DNA from: DASVNK01 sp036383895
GTDB taxonomy: Bacteria; Verrucomicrobiota; Verrucomicrobiia; Limisphaerales; SXQI01
NCBI GenBank assembly: GCA_036383895.1
Contig: DASVNK010000016.1
Coordinates: forward strand, 51,861 to 115,860
Reading direction: 5' to 3'
DNA length: 64,000 nucleotides
Numbering within the stretch: position 1 is the stretch's first letter; the number at the start of each line of letters is the position of its first letter. Shown one piece after another: positions 63,699 through 64,000 of the stretch. Under the pieces are notes generated by a model. It searched no databases. It was not told the origin of the DNA and saw only the letters and a program-made list of their open reading frames with translations. A program made the position numbers and the translations under genes.

Positions 63699-63812
63699 AT
63701 GAACGCGATCAATCGCGATTCCAAAAGCACTTTGGGACAGGTAGGGCGCGCTGTCCCAGCGCGCCGCGGGCGTAAAGGCAACCATCCTCCGGCCCAGACC
63801 GTTTGGGCGTAA
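63699..63812 (+). CDS. Possible 37-residue peptide with very strong ribosome-binding site
   Basis: An ATG at 63699 is preceded by AAAGGAGGTGAG (63687-63698), fully complementary to the 16S 3' end, and a 37-codon frame runs to TAA 63812 (MNAINRDSKSTLGQVGRAV, then PARRGRKGN...). The frame passes through a REP-like repeat (63745-63765). The product is basic and shows no family. The start-site spacing is short (4 bases from AGGAGG). It may be a tiny peptide, a leader or chance. Confidence 0.25.
   Translation: MNAINRDSKSTLGQVGRAVPARRGRKGNHPPAQTVWA
63745..63765. repeat. REP-like palindrome
   Basis: GGCGCGCT (63745-63752) and AGCGCGCC (63758-63765) pair perfectly around GTCCC, preceded by GTAG. 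The form GTAGGGCGCGCTGTCCC resembles dispersed intergenic palindromes I recall from Verrucomicrobia. It may be a REP element or a fold-back in the transcript. Confidence 0.5.
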
Positions 63813-64000
63813 TCTCACCCCCTATTACCCACACCCGAATAGCTGAATAACTGACCCCTCGTCGTGAATCAAAAGTAACTGTTACCCGCGGGAGCGATGT
63901 TCGGGACATCGTTGCCTCATAATTGATGTTACCGCTTTGATTTTGGAAAGAGCCTGCCTGCGAGGCGCTCTTTAGACCAGCAGCAAGTAAGCGGCAACCG
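63813..64000. other. Right-edge non-coding sequence
   Basis: No gene was found to the edge. Two small hairpins are visible: CGATGT-TCGGG-ACATCG (63896-63912) and AAAGAGC...GCTCTTT (63948-63974). Neither is followed by a clear U-tract. Confidence 0.4.

Noticed and set aside
63687..63701. Possible 16S rRNA 3' end (AAAGGAGGTGAG complements the anti-Shine-Dalgarno)
   Set aside because: Only about 12 bases match and no other rRNA sequence flanks it. It is a strong ribosome-binding-like site at most.

Overview
The window looks like a chromosomal segment of a soil or freshwater Verrucomicrobiota bacterium, most likely close to Chthoniobacter/Spartobacteria. This is inferred from gene content. It carries two giant PVC-type dehydrogenase-like proteins with c-type heme sites, the DUF1592/DUF1552 and DUF1549-DUF1553/DUF1501 pairs, many exported (Tat, Sec, lipoprotein) proteins, a prepilin-like protein ending in an 'ADGH' motif, and GC-rich coding. 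No rRNA, tRNA, CRISPR array, phage gene or transposase was seen.

Layout. 1-183 is the 5' end of an exported beta-helix-like protein that runs off the left edge. 245-9251 holds two PVC-type heme proteins flanking a YceI lipoprotein. 9502-14039 is a minus-strand fructan/sucrose operon: MFS sugar porter, fructokinase, GH32 and a newly noticed 54-aa membrane protein. 14097-15125 encodes a lipoprotein carrying a truncated-hemoglobin domain, plus a small lipoprotein. 15330-18728 is a DUF1592/DUF1552 pair. 18735-26800 mixes a sugar isomerase-like protein, an exported alpha-amylase, AIM24, EamA, SGNH hydrolase, lytic transglycosylase and TPR genes. 27277-29844 carries UDP-galactopyranose mutase and a glycosyltransferase, preceded by a possible attenuator. 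30299-32426 is an ECF sigma-factor locus. 32519-40174 has a CehA/McbA-like protein and a DUF1501/DUF1553 pair. 40429-45935 has GlgX, a LURP-one protein and a LamG protein.

45968-54768 is the most unusual part: an operon of three adjacent, mutually divergent ClpA/ClpC-like double-AAA+ proteins with no Clp N-domain or M-domain. They have lost the D2 aromatic pore loop, their D1 Walker B is degenerate in two of three, and they keep a G-F dipeptide where ClpA/ClpC dock ClpP. The first gene ends in a domain resembling the PCRF domain of peptide-chain release factors. A one-domain AraC-type regulator lies divergently upstream, and a direct repeat with 22-bp period sits just before the operon. I do not recognise this as a characterised system.

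55550-64000 contains a response regulator overlapping a Tat-lipoprotein amidohydrolase, a MobA-ABC ATPase fusion, an FG-GAP/cytochrome protein, and a FadR-type regulator with a palindromic candidate operator upstream of a prepilin-like gene and a GH140-like gene. Much of the window therefore concerns capture and breakdown of plant or microbial polysaccharides and exported redox enzymes. The AAA+ operon stands apart as a probable protein-remodelling machine.
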